Shown: positions 34,626-43,695 of the stretch, in pieces
Numbering within the stretch: the first letter of the stretch is position 1
How the letters are laid out: each line of letters opens with the position of its first letter
Position numbers and translations under genes: made by a program
Source of the DNA: Actinomyces sp. oral taxon 171 str. F0337
GTDB taxonomy: Bacteria > Actinomycetota > Actinomycetes > Actinomycetales > Actinomycetaceae
Reading direction: 5' to 3'
Assembly (NCBI RefSeq): GCF_005696555.1
Contig: NZ_CP040005.1
Location: forward strand, 2,294,001 to 2,358,000
Length of the DNA: 64,000 bases
The notes under the pieces: generated by a model
Databases searched by the model: none
Seen by the model: the letters and a program-made list of their open reading frames with translations, nothing else
What the model was told of the DNA's origin: nothing

Positions 34626-36412
34626 TCAGGGCAGGGGGAAGGAGGGGTCGGTGACCTCCGAGGTGAGCACCCGCCACATCGCGCCACGACGCTGCCAGGT
34701 CTGTCCGTGCTCGTCGACGATGAGAAGGGACTCCTCGGAGCGGTCGGAGATGACGGAGCGTGCACCGCGCACTCCGACCAGCGTGTTGACCGCACCGCCG
34801 ACCTGGATGAGACGCACCTCCGGCACGCCCCCGCCCTCGGTGCCGGCAGCGGCCAGGACGCATACGGCATTGGGGGCGCACCAGGAGAGTCCGCGCGTGC
34901 CCGACCCGCTGGCGCGAGGCATCTCCAGGGCAGGCCCCAGCCCGGTGGGACGGCCGTACTGGTCCCTGATGATGACGGCGACGGCAACCCGCCCGTCGGT
35001 TCGACGCACGGCGATCCGCTCGGACTCCACGGACAGGTCGAAGGCCGTCACCGCGCCATTCTGCAGCCAGGGCAATTCCAGGGTGGCACGCTGCCCCGAG
35101 CCGTTGACGGCGGTGAGCCGCCCCTCGGCCAGCAACCAGGCCCAGCCGTGCCGGTCACCCAGCGGCGCCCCCAGCCCACCAGCGCCCGCGGAGGGATCCC
35201 CTACCGAGAGGATGACACTGGCGGACTGCTGTCCCCGGGGCAGACGCAGCAGGCTTGAGGCCGACAAGGCGTAGACGGCCCCGTCCGCCCCCAGGCTCGG
35301 GCTACGGGCATCAGTGGTCCCCAGAACCCGGTCGGTCGCCAGGGTGACACGCCTCGCCCCCGAGCCACGGACGACGGAGCCCTCCGACATCCCCACGACA
35401 CCTCCGACCTCGGGGGCCATCGGTGTCAGCTGGGCGGGGGCACCGAGGTCGACGGTGCCCGCGAGCACCCGGACACGGTCGATGCCGCTGATCTGAACGA
35501 GGCTCTGCTCGATCTGGGCCACCATGAGCCGACGGTCCTCCTCCGAGGCGGGGTCGGAGTCCGCACTCAGGTGAACGGTGGCGGTGCCCGCCTCGACGAC
35601 GACACCCCGCCCCGCCCGCCCGGCGTTGGGCGGGATGAGGCTGAAGGCCCCCTTCGAGAGCCACTCCGACGGCCCGGCCAGCAGCCCTGCGACGAGGGAG
35701 TCGGCCTGCGAGCTGCGCGGGTACCACCTCAGCTCGGGGACGAACCTGGACCGATCACCGGACAGGAAGGCCAGAGAGCTGACCGCGAAGTTCTGCATGA
35801 GCCGGGAGAAGGGCAGCAGGATGCCCTGGGGCAGACCGACGATGCGCCACTGACCGGTGGAGTTGGTGGCCAGGGAGAACTCGCCGTCGTAGGTGGCCCC
35901 TCCTGGGCGGGGGTGAAGACGCCCAGGGAGTCCAGGACCCCCACCTGCCCGGAGGTCACCCTGAAGGAGCCGTTGGCCGCCACGGAGACCTGCGGCTCGG
36001 TCGACCCGCTGTAGGCGCTCACCGTCGCCAGGGGCCTCCACTGCGCGACGGCGTGATCACTGAGGAACTGCTTGGCGGTGGCGAAGTCGTCGGAGAACCC
36101 GGCGATGGCGGCGCGCAGGAAACCGTTGACGATGTCCTCGGCCGAGTCCCCCTCGCCCGGTCCTGGCGCGGTCTCGATGAGGGCGTTGGTGTCGGAGGCG
36201 GCCACCCCGGAGCGGGTGACGCCGCTGGAGCTCGGAAGCGCTGTGCAGCCGGCCAGCATGCCGGCTGCCGTGGCCGACAGCAGCCCCAGCGCGCTGCGTC
36301 GCGACGGGGAGGACGGGGCCGTCCCGGAGGTCTCGAGGGCCTCGGTGAACTCGGTGAACTCGGGGGACGTGCGCCCCCCGGTGAGCGCCTTGCTGTTCAT
36401 CGGCTGCTTCAT
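34626..36412 (-). pseudogene. lpqB: Lipoprotein LpqB (MtrAB partner), frameshifted
   Basis: Third gene of mtrA-mtrB-lpqB; LpqB is an extracytoplasmic lipoprotein that binds the MtrB sensor in mycobacteria. The N-terminal frame (ATG 36412, overlapping the mtrB stop as ATGA) gives SRRSALGLLSATAAG then lipobox LAGC, and a GerMN-like region up to SLGVFTPAQEG. The rest of the protein (ATYDGEFSLATN... to TSEVTDPSFPLP) is in another frame. Adding one G to a GGGG run (plus-strand CCCC 35897-35900) restores one 595-residue reading frame of normal LpqB length. As given, the product would stop at 35729 after losing the GerMN end and the beta-propeller. It may be a sequencing error or a real mutation. 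Confidence 0.85.
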
Positions 36413-38301
36413 CGGCGCCACCCCTCTTCCTCAGTCTCCTCGGGTGTGCGGGTGGCGGGCTCCTGGCCGGGAAGGACGACGACGACCCGGCCGACGTCCT
36501 CGGTGACCGCCTCATGGCTCTCCCCGGCCAGAGGGATGTCCCCCAGGACGACGCTCTGGCGCGCCCGGCGCGTGGCGGGCGCGGGCCCCAGGGGTCCGAC
36601 CGGGGAGAAGGAGGACTCCTCATCGATCGGCATGCCGGCACGGGCCACGGCGGGCGCGTCCTGCGGGACGAGCTCGAGCGGCCCGGGACCACTCAGCCGA
36701 CCGGGACCACCGTCGGCCCCCTGGGTGCGGGGCAGGACCAGCAGGAAGGAGGAGCCGTCGGCCGGCCACCCCCAGGCCGACAGGCGACCGCCGTGCAGAC
36801 GGGCGTCCTCCATGGCGATGGACAGTCCCAGGCCGGTTCCTCCCAGGCTGCGCTTGCGTGAGGGGTCGGCGCGGTAGAAGCGGTCGAAGACCTTGGTGAC
36901 GACGTCGGGACTCATTCCGATCCCGTGGTCGCGCACCCGCACCGCGACCGCGTCGTCGTCCACGGCGACGGTGACGTCCAGCGGTTTGCCCTCGCCGTGC
37001 TCGAGCGCGTTGACCACGAGGTTGCGGATGATGCGCTCGACCCTGGTGACATCGATCTCCGCGGTGGCCGGATCCTCGGGAAGGTGAAGGCGCAGCTCGG
37101 TGCCGGTGGCCTCGAAGTGGAACTGGGTCGTCTCGATGACGGTGTCGACCACCTGGGCGAGGTCGATCTCCTCCAGTCGCAGCTTGACGTTTCCGGAGTC
37201 GATACGGGAGATGTCCAGCAGGTCGGTGAGCATGGTCTCGAAGCGGTCCACTGAGCTCGACAGGACCTGGATGCTGCGCAGGGCGAAGGGATCGGAGATC
37301 TCCTCACGCGCGTCCTGGATCTGTTCAGTGGCCAGGCGGATCGAGGCCAGCGGGGTGCGCAGCTCGTGGGAGACGTCGGAGACGAAGAGGCGCTGCACCT
37401 TGGACAGGGACTCCAGGCGCTCGATCTGGTCCTCCAGCGAGGTCGCCATGTGATTGAAGGACCTGGCCAGGGTGGATATCTCGTCCTCCCCCTCAATGCT
37501 CAATCGCTCGGCCAGCAGCCCGGAGGCCAGCCGTTCAGCGGCCCGTGCGGTGTGCCGCACGGGGCTGAGCACCCATCTGGTGAAGGCCCACACCACGACG
37601 ATGAGGATGGCCAGGAAGCCCAGCCCGCCAATGGTGATGTTGCGGGAGGCCAGGGAGACGATGCGCTGCTCGCTGGCGAGGCTGTAGACGAGGTAGAGGT
37701 CGTACTCCCCGGCCAGGGGCAGGCTCACCCGGGTCCCCACGATGAGGCCCGGATCCGTGCCCCCCTCATTGTTGGGAACGGACACCGACTGCCAGTACTG
37801 CGCCCGCGCCCCGCCCTCGTCGAGGGCACGGGACATCTCACTGGTGATGAGGGAGCGCAGGCGGGTGTCGGTCTCCAGGTCGTTGACGACCGTCGTCGAG
37901 GTCTCCTCCTCGTTGCGCAGCATGAGAACCCCCACCCCTCCGGAGGAGGAGATCGAGTTCTTGGCACCGTTGACCTGCTGCTCCGCCGTGGCCGAGACCT
38001 CATCAACGGTGACTGCCGTGGTCGAGTCGAACTCGGCCTGGGCGACGCTGGCGCGCAGCGCGGCGTCGGTGAGGATGACGTCACGCTGATCGGCGAACAC
38101 CTCGGAGCGGATGCGGTCGGTCACGAAGGTCAGCAGCAGCACGATGAGGAGCAGGCCGATGACGGTGGCGGTGCACACCATGCGCACCTCAAGGCTGCGG
38201 CGCAGCAGCCCCGGCAGAGGCAGACGCCGGACCAGCCGCTCCTCCGCAGTGCCCACCGATGACCCCATCGACGTGCCCACTGAATTACGCATCGGGTTCA
38301 T
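36409..38301 (-). CDS. mtrB: Sensor histidine kinase MtrB
   Basis: Membrane sensor kinase of the MtrAB system controlling cell-wall metabolism and osmotic response in Actinobacteria. The product of about 630 residues has a first membrane segment near 35-58 (VCTATVIGLLLIVLLLTFV), a roughly 170-residue extracytoplasmic sensor and a second segment near 220. HAMP (RHTARAAERLASGLLAERL), HisKA with phospho-His about 312 (VSDVSHELRTPLAS), then HATPase N-, G- and F-boxes (RNLVVNALEHGEG, DHGIGMSPD, GGTGLGLSIAMEDA) follow. A disordered C-terminal tail is present. The start is uncertain: ATG 38301 is 25 nt past the mtrA stop; other in-frame codons lie at 38358 and 38292. The stop overlaps lpqB. Confidence 0.95.
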   Translation of the reverse strand: MNPMRNSVGTSMGSSVGTAEERLVRRLPLPGLLRRSLEVRMVCTATVIGLLLIVLLLTFVTDRIRSEVFADQRDVILTDAALRASVAQAEFDSTTAVTVDEVSATAEQQVNGAKNSISSSGGVGVLMLRNEEETSTTVVNDLETDTRLRSLITSEMSRALDEGGARAQYWQSVSVPNNEGGTDPGLIVGTRVSLPLAGEYDLYLVYSLASEQRIVSLASRNITIGGLGFLAILIVVVWAFTRWVLSPVRHTARAAERLASGLLAERLSIEGEDEISTLARSFNHMATSLEDQIERLESLSKVQRLFVSDVSHELRTPLASIRLATEQIQDAREEISDPFALRSIQVLSSSVDRFETMLTDLLDISRIDSGNVKLRLEEIDLAQVVDTVIETTQFHFEATGTELRLHLPEDPATAEIDVTRVERIIRNLVVNALEHGEGKPLDVTVAVDDDAVAVRVRDHGIGMSPDVVTKVFDRFYRADPSRKRSLGGTGLGLSIAMEDARLHGGRLSAWGWPADGSSFLLVLPRTQGADGGPGRLSGPGPLELVPQDAPAVARAGMPIDEESSFSPVGPLGPAPATRRARQSVVLGDIPLAGESHEAVTEDVGRVVVVLPGQEPATRTPEETEEEGWRR

Positions 38302-38326
38302 TGTATGGCGCCCGATGCGCTGTCGC

Positions 38327-39007
38327 TCACGCCGATTCGCCGACCCTGTAGCCGACACCGCGCACCGTCACCACGATCGAGGGACGCTCGGGGTCCTTCT
38401 CGATCTTGGCCCGCAGGCGCTGAACGTGGACGTTGACCAGGCGGGTGTCGGCCGGGTGCTGATAGCCCCACACCTGGCTGAGGAGCTCCTCACGGGTGAA
38501 GACCTTCCACGGCGAGCGGGCCAGGGTCACCAGCAGCTCGAACTCGAGCGGCGTCAGGGAGATGATCGACTCACCGCGCTTGACCTGGTGACCGGCGACA
38601 TCGATGTCGAGGTCCCCGGCACGCACGTGCTCGGCCGCCCCGGGGTTGGTGCGGCGCAGACGGGTGGAGACGCGGGCCAGCAGCTCCTTGGACTTGAAGG
38701 GCTTGGTCACGTAGTCGTCCGCGCCCGCCTCGAGGCCGGCGACGACGTCCTGCGTGTCGGTCCGCGCGGTCAGCATGATGATCGGCACGTCGGACTCGGA
38801 GCGAATGAGCCGGCAGATCTCGACGCCGTCGAGCCCCGGAAGCATGAGGTCGAGCAGGACCAGATCGGGGTTGACCTCATGGAAGGTGTCCAGGGCCTTG
38901 GCCCCGTCATGACAAAGTGTGGGCGTGTAGCTCTCCGACTCAAGCATGATGCCGATCATCTCGGCCAAGGATGCATCGTCGTCGACGACCAGAATGCGCG
39001 TGCTCAT
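38327..39007 (-). CDS. mtrA: Response regulator MtrA (OmpR/PhoB family)
   Basis: DNA-binding regulator phosphorylated by MtrB; essential in M. tuberculosis, where it controls cell-wall and replication-linked genes. The 226-residue protein has a receiver domain with Asp9/Asp10, phospho-acceptor Asp53 in LLDLMLPG and Lys102 in VTKPF. The OmpR-type winged helix follows (LTPLEFELLVTLARSPWKVF, DTRLVNVHVQRLRAKIEKDP, TVRGVGYRVGE). Start ATG 39007 (MSTRILVVDDDASLAEMIG) follows the family; the frame is open 21 codons upstream without a ribosome binding site. Confidence 0.97.
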   Translation of the reverse strand: MSTRILVVDDDASLAEMIGIMLESESYTPTLCHDGAKALDTFHEVNPDLVLLDLMLPGLDGVEICRLIRSESDVPIIMLTARTDTQDVVAGLEAGADDYVTKPFKSKELLARVSTRLRRTNPGAAEHVRAGDLDIDVAGHQVKRGESIISLTPLEFELLVTLARSPWKVFTREELLSQVWGYQHPADTRLVNVHVQRLRAKIEKDPERPSIVVTVRGVGYRVGESA

Positions 39008-39082
39008 AGCCCGTATCTTGGCATGAGCCCAGGACCCGAGGGACATCCGGACCAATGAGGTGGCGTCCACAGTTTCCTCAGG

Positions 39083-39088
39083 ATTTTA
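39083..39088 (-). promoter_or_regulatory. Possible mtrA -10 element in divergent region
   Basis: TAAAAT on the minus strand, 76 bp before the mtrA start, in a noticeably AT-rich part (39070-39120) of the 278-bp gap between mtrA and the divergent membrane-protein gene. No matching -35 box at normal spacing is visible. Confidence 0.3.
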
Positions 39089-39285
39089 AGAGATTTCCTT
39101 CAGTTACGGGAAAAAACGGCGTCAGAGCGCCCAAGAGCCGGAATTATTGCGGCCGAACCGTGATCTTCGAGACGCCCCCGGACCCGGCCCGGACACGCAC
39201 ATGGAGCCTCACGCAGCCCCCTGCAGCAGGATTTCCTCCTTCAGGGGGAGGGCCAGGTGACGGCTGAGCATGACAGCATGGGCTT

Positions 39286-40626
39286 ATGAGTACCGACTCC
39301 CACCCTGACAATGTCAGCCCGAGCGGCGGCCCGGATCGTGAGACTCCCGCCGACCCCGGCCACGACGTCGCCGGAGGCGGCCAGGACGGATGGCAGGCCC
39401 CGGACGCCGGGACATTCGCAGGGGCCTCCTCCTACCCGTCACAGGGCTCAGCACAGAGATCGCAGTATCCCGGCTACGGCAGCTATCACACACCGCCGGT
39501 CGGCCAGCCCGGGTACCCGCCTCACAGCCCCAGCGGCCAGCCCGGCTACGGAGGCGCCTCGGGGCCCGGTTACTCCCCTTATCCCGGCGCCCCCGGTGGC
39601 CAGGCGGGCTACGGCGGCTACGCGTCGGTCCTGGCCCCCAAGCCGTCGATCATTCCGCTGCGGCCGCTGTCCATCGGGGAGATCCTCGGAGGCGCCTTCG
39701 AGTCCCTGCGCGCCAACCCCAGGGCGATGTTCGTGCCCTCGCTGGTGGTGATGAGCATCGTAGGACTCCTGTCCGCCGGAAGCCTCGTGCTGTTCCTGTC
39801 CCGGCTCGACACGCCAGGCGTGATAGCCGGGTCCGGTGAGATCACTGAAGCGGAGGCCCAGGCCAGCCTGGACCAGCTCGGATCGTCGTTCGTGGGCCTG
39901 TTCGCCCAGCTCGGCGTGACCGTCGTGCTGGGCACGATGGCCACCTCGATCATCGTCGGTCTGCTCATCGTGACCGTCTCACGCACCATCCTGGGCCGCA
40001 AGGCGTCCCTGAGCGATGTGTGGCAGCGAACCAAGCCGCGAGCCTGGGCACTCATCGGTCAGACGCTCCTCATCCAGCTCATCCTCCTCGTGGTGACGGC
40101 CGTCTTCGTCGCGATCGCCGCCGGTATCGGCTGGGCGCTCCTGGGGAACATCATTACCAACGGGGCTGACGAGGACTCCGCCGGAGTCATCATGCTCGCC
40201 GTCCTGGTGATCCTGGCGGTGACCGCCGTGCTCGGACTGTCGCTCTTCGCCCTGATGTGCAAGCTGTGCCTGGCACCGGCGGCGCTGGTCCTGGAGAACA
40301 TCGGCGTCCTCGAGGGGATCTCCCGCTCCTGGACCCTCACACGGGGCTACTTCTGGCGGATCGTCGGCATCCGCCTGCTCTCCTTCCTCATCGTCCTCGT
40401 CGCCAGCCAGGCGGCGTCCTACGGCGTATCCCTCATCACGCAAGGGCTCGTGTACGCCGCTCCGGACGCCGTGATCGTGCTCATGGCGTTATCGACGCTG
40501 CTCAACAGCCTCGTCCAGGCCGCTATTCTGCCCTTCGACTCCTCCGTGATCGCGCTCATGTACACCGACCTGCGGATGCGCTCCGAGGGCCTGGACGTCG
40601 AGCTGCGTCGCGCCGCCGGAGTATGA
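39286..40626 (+). CDS. Polytopic membrane protein (GPDPase-membrane-domain-like)
   Basis: A 446-residue protein. The first 115 residues are disordered and rich in Pro, Gly and Tyr (PGYGSYHTPPVGQPGYPPHS). Next comes PLSIGEILGGAFESLRANPR, the hallmark start of glycerophosphodiester-phosphodiesterase membrane-domain-like proteins, and about six membrane segments between 145 and 430. There is no catalytic phosphodiesterase domain, so it is unlikely to be an enzyme itself. It is the first gene of a five-gene plus-strand run through DUF58; the next start is 8 nt after its stop. In memory of M. tuberculosis synteny it corresponds to Rv3689. Confidence 0.85.
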   Translation: MSTDSHPDNVSPSGGPDRETPADPGHDVAGGGQDGWQAPDAGTFAGASSYPSQGSAQRSQYPGYGSYHTPPVGQPGYPPHSPSGQPGYGGASGPGYSPYPGAPGGQAGYGGYASVLAPKPSIIPLRPLSIGEILGGAFESLRANPRAMFVPSLVVMSIVGLLSAGSLVLFLSRLDTPGVIAGSGEITEAEAQASLDQLGSSFVGLFAQLGVTVVLGTMATSIIVGLLIVTVSRTILGRKASLSDVWQRTKPRAWALIGQTLLIQLILLVVTAVFVAIAAGIGWALLGNIITNGADEDSAGVIMLAVLVILAVTAVLGLSLFALMCKLCLAPAALVLENIGVLEGISRSWTLTRGYFWRIVGIRLLSFLIVLVASQAASYGVSLITQGLVYAAPDAVIVLMALSTLLNSLVQAAILPFDSSVIALMYTDLRMRSEGLDVELRRAAGV

Positions 40627-40633
40627 GCCGGCC

Positions 40634-41320
40634 GTGGTCCCTCTCAGCATGATCGGCACCAAGGCCCCGGCGACCCCCGATGCCGACGAGGCGCGGCGCG
40701 CCGCGGAAAAGGAGCTCTCCCGTCCGATCTACCACGATCATCATGATCTGTGGGACCGGATCTGGAGCTGGCTCCGGGAGCACTTCAACACCGACGGCAT
40801 GGTCCCAGGGGTTCCATCCTGGATGTCAACGGTCATCGTGGTCCTCGTCGTCGCGGCCGGTATCGCGCTGCTGATCCTCCTGCTGACCAGGATCTCCTCG
40901 ACGCGCCGGGTATCGACGCCACCGTCGCTGTCCGTGCTCACTGACGACCGTGATGCCACCACCCTGACCCGGGCCGCAGACACGGCGGCCGCGCAGGCCG
41001 ACTTCGCCACCGCCGTCGTCGAACGGTTCCGCGCCATCATCCGTTCCCTCGACGAACGCGGGATCATCGACGAGTACCCGGGCATGACGGCCCTGGAGGC
41101 GGCCGCACTCACCCACCAGGCCCTCGGCGAGCACCGGCTCATGGCCCCGCTGCACGAGGCCGCTCACCTGTTCGACGCCGTCCTCTACGGCCGAGTGGTC
41201 TCCACCAGCTCCCAGGACCAGCAGATGCGCGAGCTCGCCGATCAGATGGCCACGGTCACGCTGCCCACCGGACGTGCCCTCGTCGGCGCCTCCACCGCGG
41301 CCCCGGGGGCGCCGGCATGA
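40634..41320 (+). CDS. DUF4129 domain membrane protein
   Basis: A 228-residue protein with one membrane segment at about 64-85 (STVIVVLVVAAGIALLILLL) and a C-terminal cytoplasmic DUF4129 domain (DFATAVVERFRAIIRSLDER, PGMTALEAAALTHQALGEHR, FDAVLYGRVVSTSSQDQQM). DUF4129 domains usually end transglutaminase-like membrane proteins linked with DUF58 and MoxR; this is the short form without the transglutaminase part. Start GTG 40634 or ATG 40649 (MIGTKAPATPDADEA) are both possible; neither has a clear ribosome binding site, consistent with coupling to the gene 8 nt upstream. The stop overlaps the next gene (ATGA). Confidence 0.88.
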   Translation: MVPLSMIGTKAPATPDADEARRAAEKELSRPIYHDHHDLWDRIWSWLREHFNTDGMVPGVPSWMSTVIVVLVVAAGIALLILLLTRISSTRRVSTPPSLSVLTDDRDATTLTRAADTAAAQADFATAVVERFRAIIRSLDERGIIDEYPGMTALEAAALTHQALGEHRLMAPLHEAAHLFDAVLYGRVVSTSSQDQQMRELADQMATVTLPTGRALVGASTAAPGAPA

Positions 41321-42528
41321 GCGCGCCCACAACGACATCGCCGCAGTCCGCGCCCCCACCCTCCCCTGGCGAGGCCTCCGCGGCCCAGGCGACAGGCCCG
41401 CGTTGGTCCCAGCGCTGGCGCCGGTGGCGACCGGGTGTCATCGCTGTGACCCTCATGCTCGTCCCCGCCCTGCTCACCGTGTGGGCGCGGACCACCACCT
41501 CCACGATCCCTCTGGCCATCGACAACCCCAAGGACTGGGGAACCATGGCCGTCGCCGAGCTGCTGCGCCACGAGGGGGTCTCGGTGAGTAAGGCGAGCAG
41601 CCTCTCCGAGGCCGTGGATGCCAGTCGCCAGGGCGCGACCATCGCCGTGGTCAACGCCGACCAGCTCAGCGACCAGGACAGGCGGGCCCTGGCCCAGGCG
41701 GGGGGAGACGTCGTCGTCATCGGTGCCAAGGGGGGCGGCAACGCCTTGGCGGGACTGACGGATATGACCGCCAAGGGCACCGCGGCATCGACCTCCTCCA
41801 CCCTGGCGCCGCAGTGCGACGACGCCGACGCCCAGGCCGCCCGGAGCCTGGCCGGTACACGCGCCTCCGTGTCCCTGCAGGGCGATGACGACGCCGTCGG
41901 CTGCTTCCCGGTGGGCAAGGACCGCTACGCCTACGCCACCGACTCCCTGCCCAGCGGTGCCACCCTGCGTGTGCTGCCCGACCCCGCACCGGTGGCCAAC
42001 GCTCACCTGGCCCAGAAGGGGCACGCGGCCATGGGCGTGCGCGCGCTGGGCCATCACAGCCGTGTCATGTGGCTGGACGGGCAGCGCATGAAGACCCCTT
42101 CCTTGTGGAACTCCCCCTCCACACCCCCCTGGCTACCGGTCCTCATCCTTCAGCTCATCGTCATCGCCGGAGTGCTGGCCATTGTCCAGGGGCGTCGCTT
42201 CGGCGGCATCGTGAGTGAGGACCTGCCCGTCGTCGTGCGCTCCACCGAGACCACGGTGGCGCGCGGGCGTCTCTACCGCCAGGGCTCGGACCGCCCCCGG
42301 GCGGCTCAGGCCCTGCGCTCGGGTACCGCACTGCGTCTGGGCGCCGCCCTGGGCCTGCCCCCCGGGGCCTCGCGTCGCGACGTGATCGCCGCCGTCGCCA
42401 TGGCCTCGGGCGCCGCTCCGGCCACGGTGGACTCTCTTCTCTACGGTCCGCCACCCTCCAGCGACGACGCCCTGGCCACCCTGGCAGTTCAGCTTGATCA
42501 ACTCGAGAGCGAGGTTCACTCCGTATGA
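41317..42528 (+). CDS. DUF4350 domain membrane protein
   Basis: A 403-residue protein: a disordered start, a membrane segment at about 40-58 (GVIAVTLMLVPALLTVWA), then the DUF4350 domain, which resembles a class-I glutamine-amidotransferase-like fold (NPKDWGTMAVAELLRHEGVS, AGGDVVVIGAKGGGNALAGL). A second membrane segment near 270-288 (PVLILQLIVIAGVLAIVQG) and a cytoplasmic helical tail follow. No catalytic Cys-His pair is evident. It overlaps the DUF4129 gene upstream and moxR downstream by ATGA each, so it is tightly coupled in the operon. Confidence 0.9.
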   Translation: MSAPTTTSPQSAPPPSPGEASAAQATGPRWSQRWRRWRPGVIAVTLMLVPALLTVWARTTTSTIPLAIDNPKDWGTMAVAELLRHEGVSVSKASSLSEAVDASRQGATIAVVNADQLSDQDRRALAQAGGDVVVIGAKGGGNALAGLTDMTAKGTAASTSSTLAPQCDDADAQAARSLAGTRASVSLQGDDDAVGCFPVGKDRYAYATDSLPSGATLRVLPDPAPVANAHLAQKGHAAMGVRALGHHSRVMWLDGQRMKTPSLWNSPSTPPWLPVLILQLIVIAGVLAIVQGRRFGGIVSEDLPVVVRSTETTVARGRLYRQGSDRPRAAQALRSGTALRLGAALGLPPGASRRDVIAAVAMASGAAPATVDSLLYGPPPSSDDALATLAVQLDQLESEVHSV

Positions 42529-43627
42529 GCATGGACAGCACCGACCCCACCCGCGAGCCGGGCACCGCAGGTGATGCGAAAGCCGGCGTCCCCCACCTGC
42601 GGGCTCCCGGGGGCCCGGAGGCCCCAGGCACCCTCGGCGCCACCCAGGCCCCCAGCCGTCCCCCCACGGGGAGGCCGGCTCCGACCCGCGCAAGCGCCTG
42701 GTGGCCGTGCGCAGCGAGGTGGGCAAGGCCGTCGTCGGCCAGGAGGCCGCCGTGACCGGACTGGTCATCGCCCTGCTCGCCGGCGGGCACGTCCTGCTCG
42801 AGGGAGTCCCCGGCGTGGCCAAGACCCTCCTGGTGCGGTCGCTGGCCACAGCGCTGGACGTGGAGACCAAACGCATCCAGTTCACCCCCGATCTCATGCC
42901 CGGGGACGTCACCGGCTCTCTCATCTACGACTCCCGCAGCGCGCAGTTCTCCTTCCGGGCCGGCCCCGTCTTCACCAACCTCCTGCTGGCTGACGAGATC
43001 AACCGCACCCCACCCAAGACGCAGTCGGCGCTGCTGGAGGCCATGGAGGAGCGCCAGGTCTCCGTTGACGGCGAGCCCCAGGGCCTGCCGGATCCGTTCA
43101 TGGTGATCGCCACCCAGAACCCGGTGGAGTATGAGGGGACCTACCCGCTGCCGGAGGCCCAGCTGGACCGTTTCCTGCTCAAGCTGGTGCTGCCCCTGCC
43201 CGAGCGGGCCCAGGAGATCGAGGTGCTCTCCCGTCACGCCTCGGGATTCGATCCACGTCACCTGCCCTCGGCAGGACTACGGGCGGTCGCCGGGGTCCAG
43301 GACCTGGCTCAGGCCCGGGCCCAGGTGAGCACCGTCGGAGTCACGCCGGAGGTGCTGGCCTACGTGGTTGATCTTGTGCGCGCCACTCGCTCCATGCCCT
43401 CGGTGGCCCTGGGGGTCTCGCCCCGCGGAGCCACTGCGCTCCTGGCCGCGTCGCGGGCCTGGGCATGGCTCGCCGGCCGGTCCTTCGTCACTCCTGATGA
43501 CATCAAGGCGCTGGCCCTGCCGACTCTGCGCCATCGCATCAAGCTGCGCGCCGAGGCCGAGATGGAGGGCATCACCCCTCAGTCCGTCATCGAGTCCGTG
43601 CTGAGAACCGTTCCGGTCCCGCGCTGA
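42525..43627 (+). CDS. moxR: MoxR-family AAA+ ATPase, apparent frameshift near N-terminus
   Basis: Cytoplasmic AAA+ chaperone-like ATPase. The conserved core starts VRSEVGKAVVGQEAAVTGLV and has Walker A LLEGVPGVAKTLL, Walker B LLLADEINRTPPKTQSALLE, sensor 1 VIATQNPVEYEGTYPLPEAQ and the sensor-2 lid. The likely start is ATG 42525, which overlaps the DUF4350 stop. That frame (MSMDSTDPTREPGTAGD) runs with good codon use to about 42665, whereas the core is read in another frame from 42671 (EAGSDPRKRL). One extra base in C6 (42660-42665) or G4 (42668-42671) would join them into 367 residues. Without it, translation would need GTG 42701 or 42707, which has no ribosome binding site. The core itself is intact (308 residues from 42701). 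Confidence 0.9.
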
Positions 43628-43695
43628 GGCGTGGCCTCGGACGGCCAAGAGCAGCACAGACACCGTTCACCTGACCGACTCACGACAGGAGTGGC

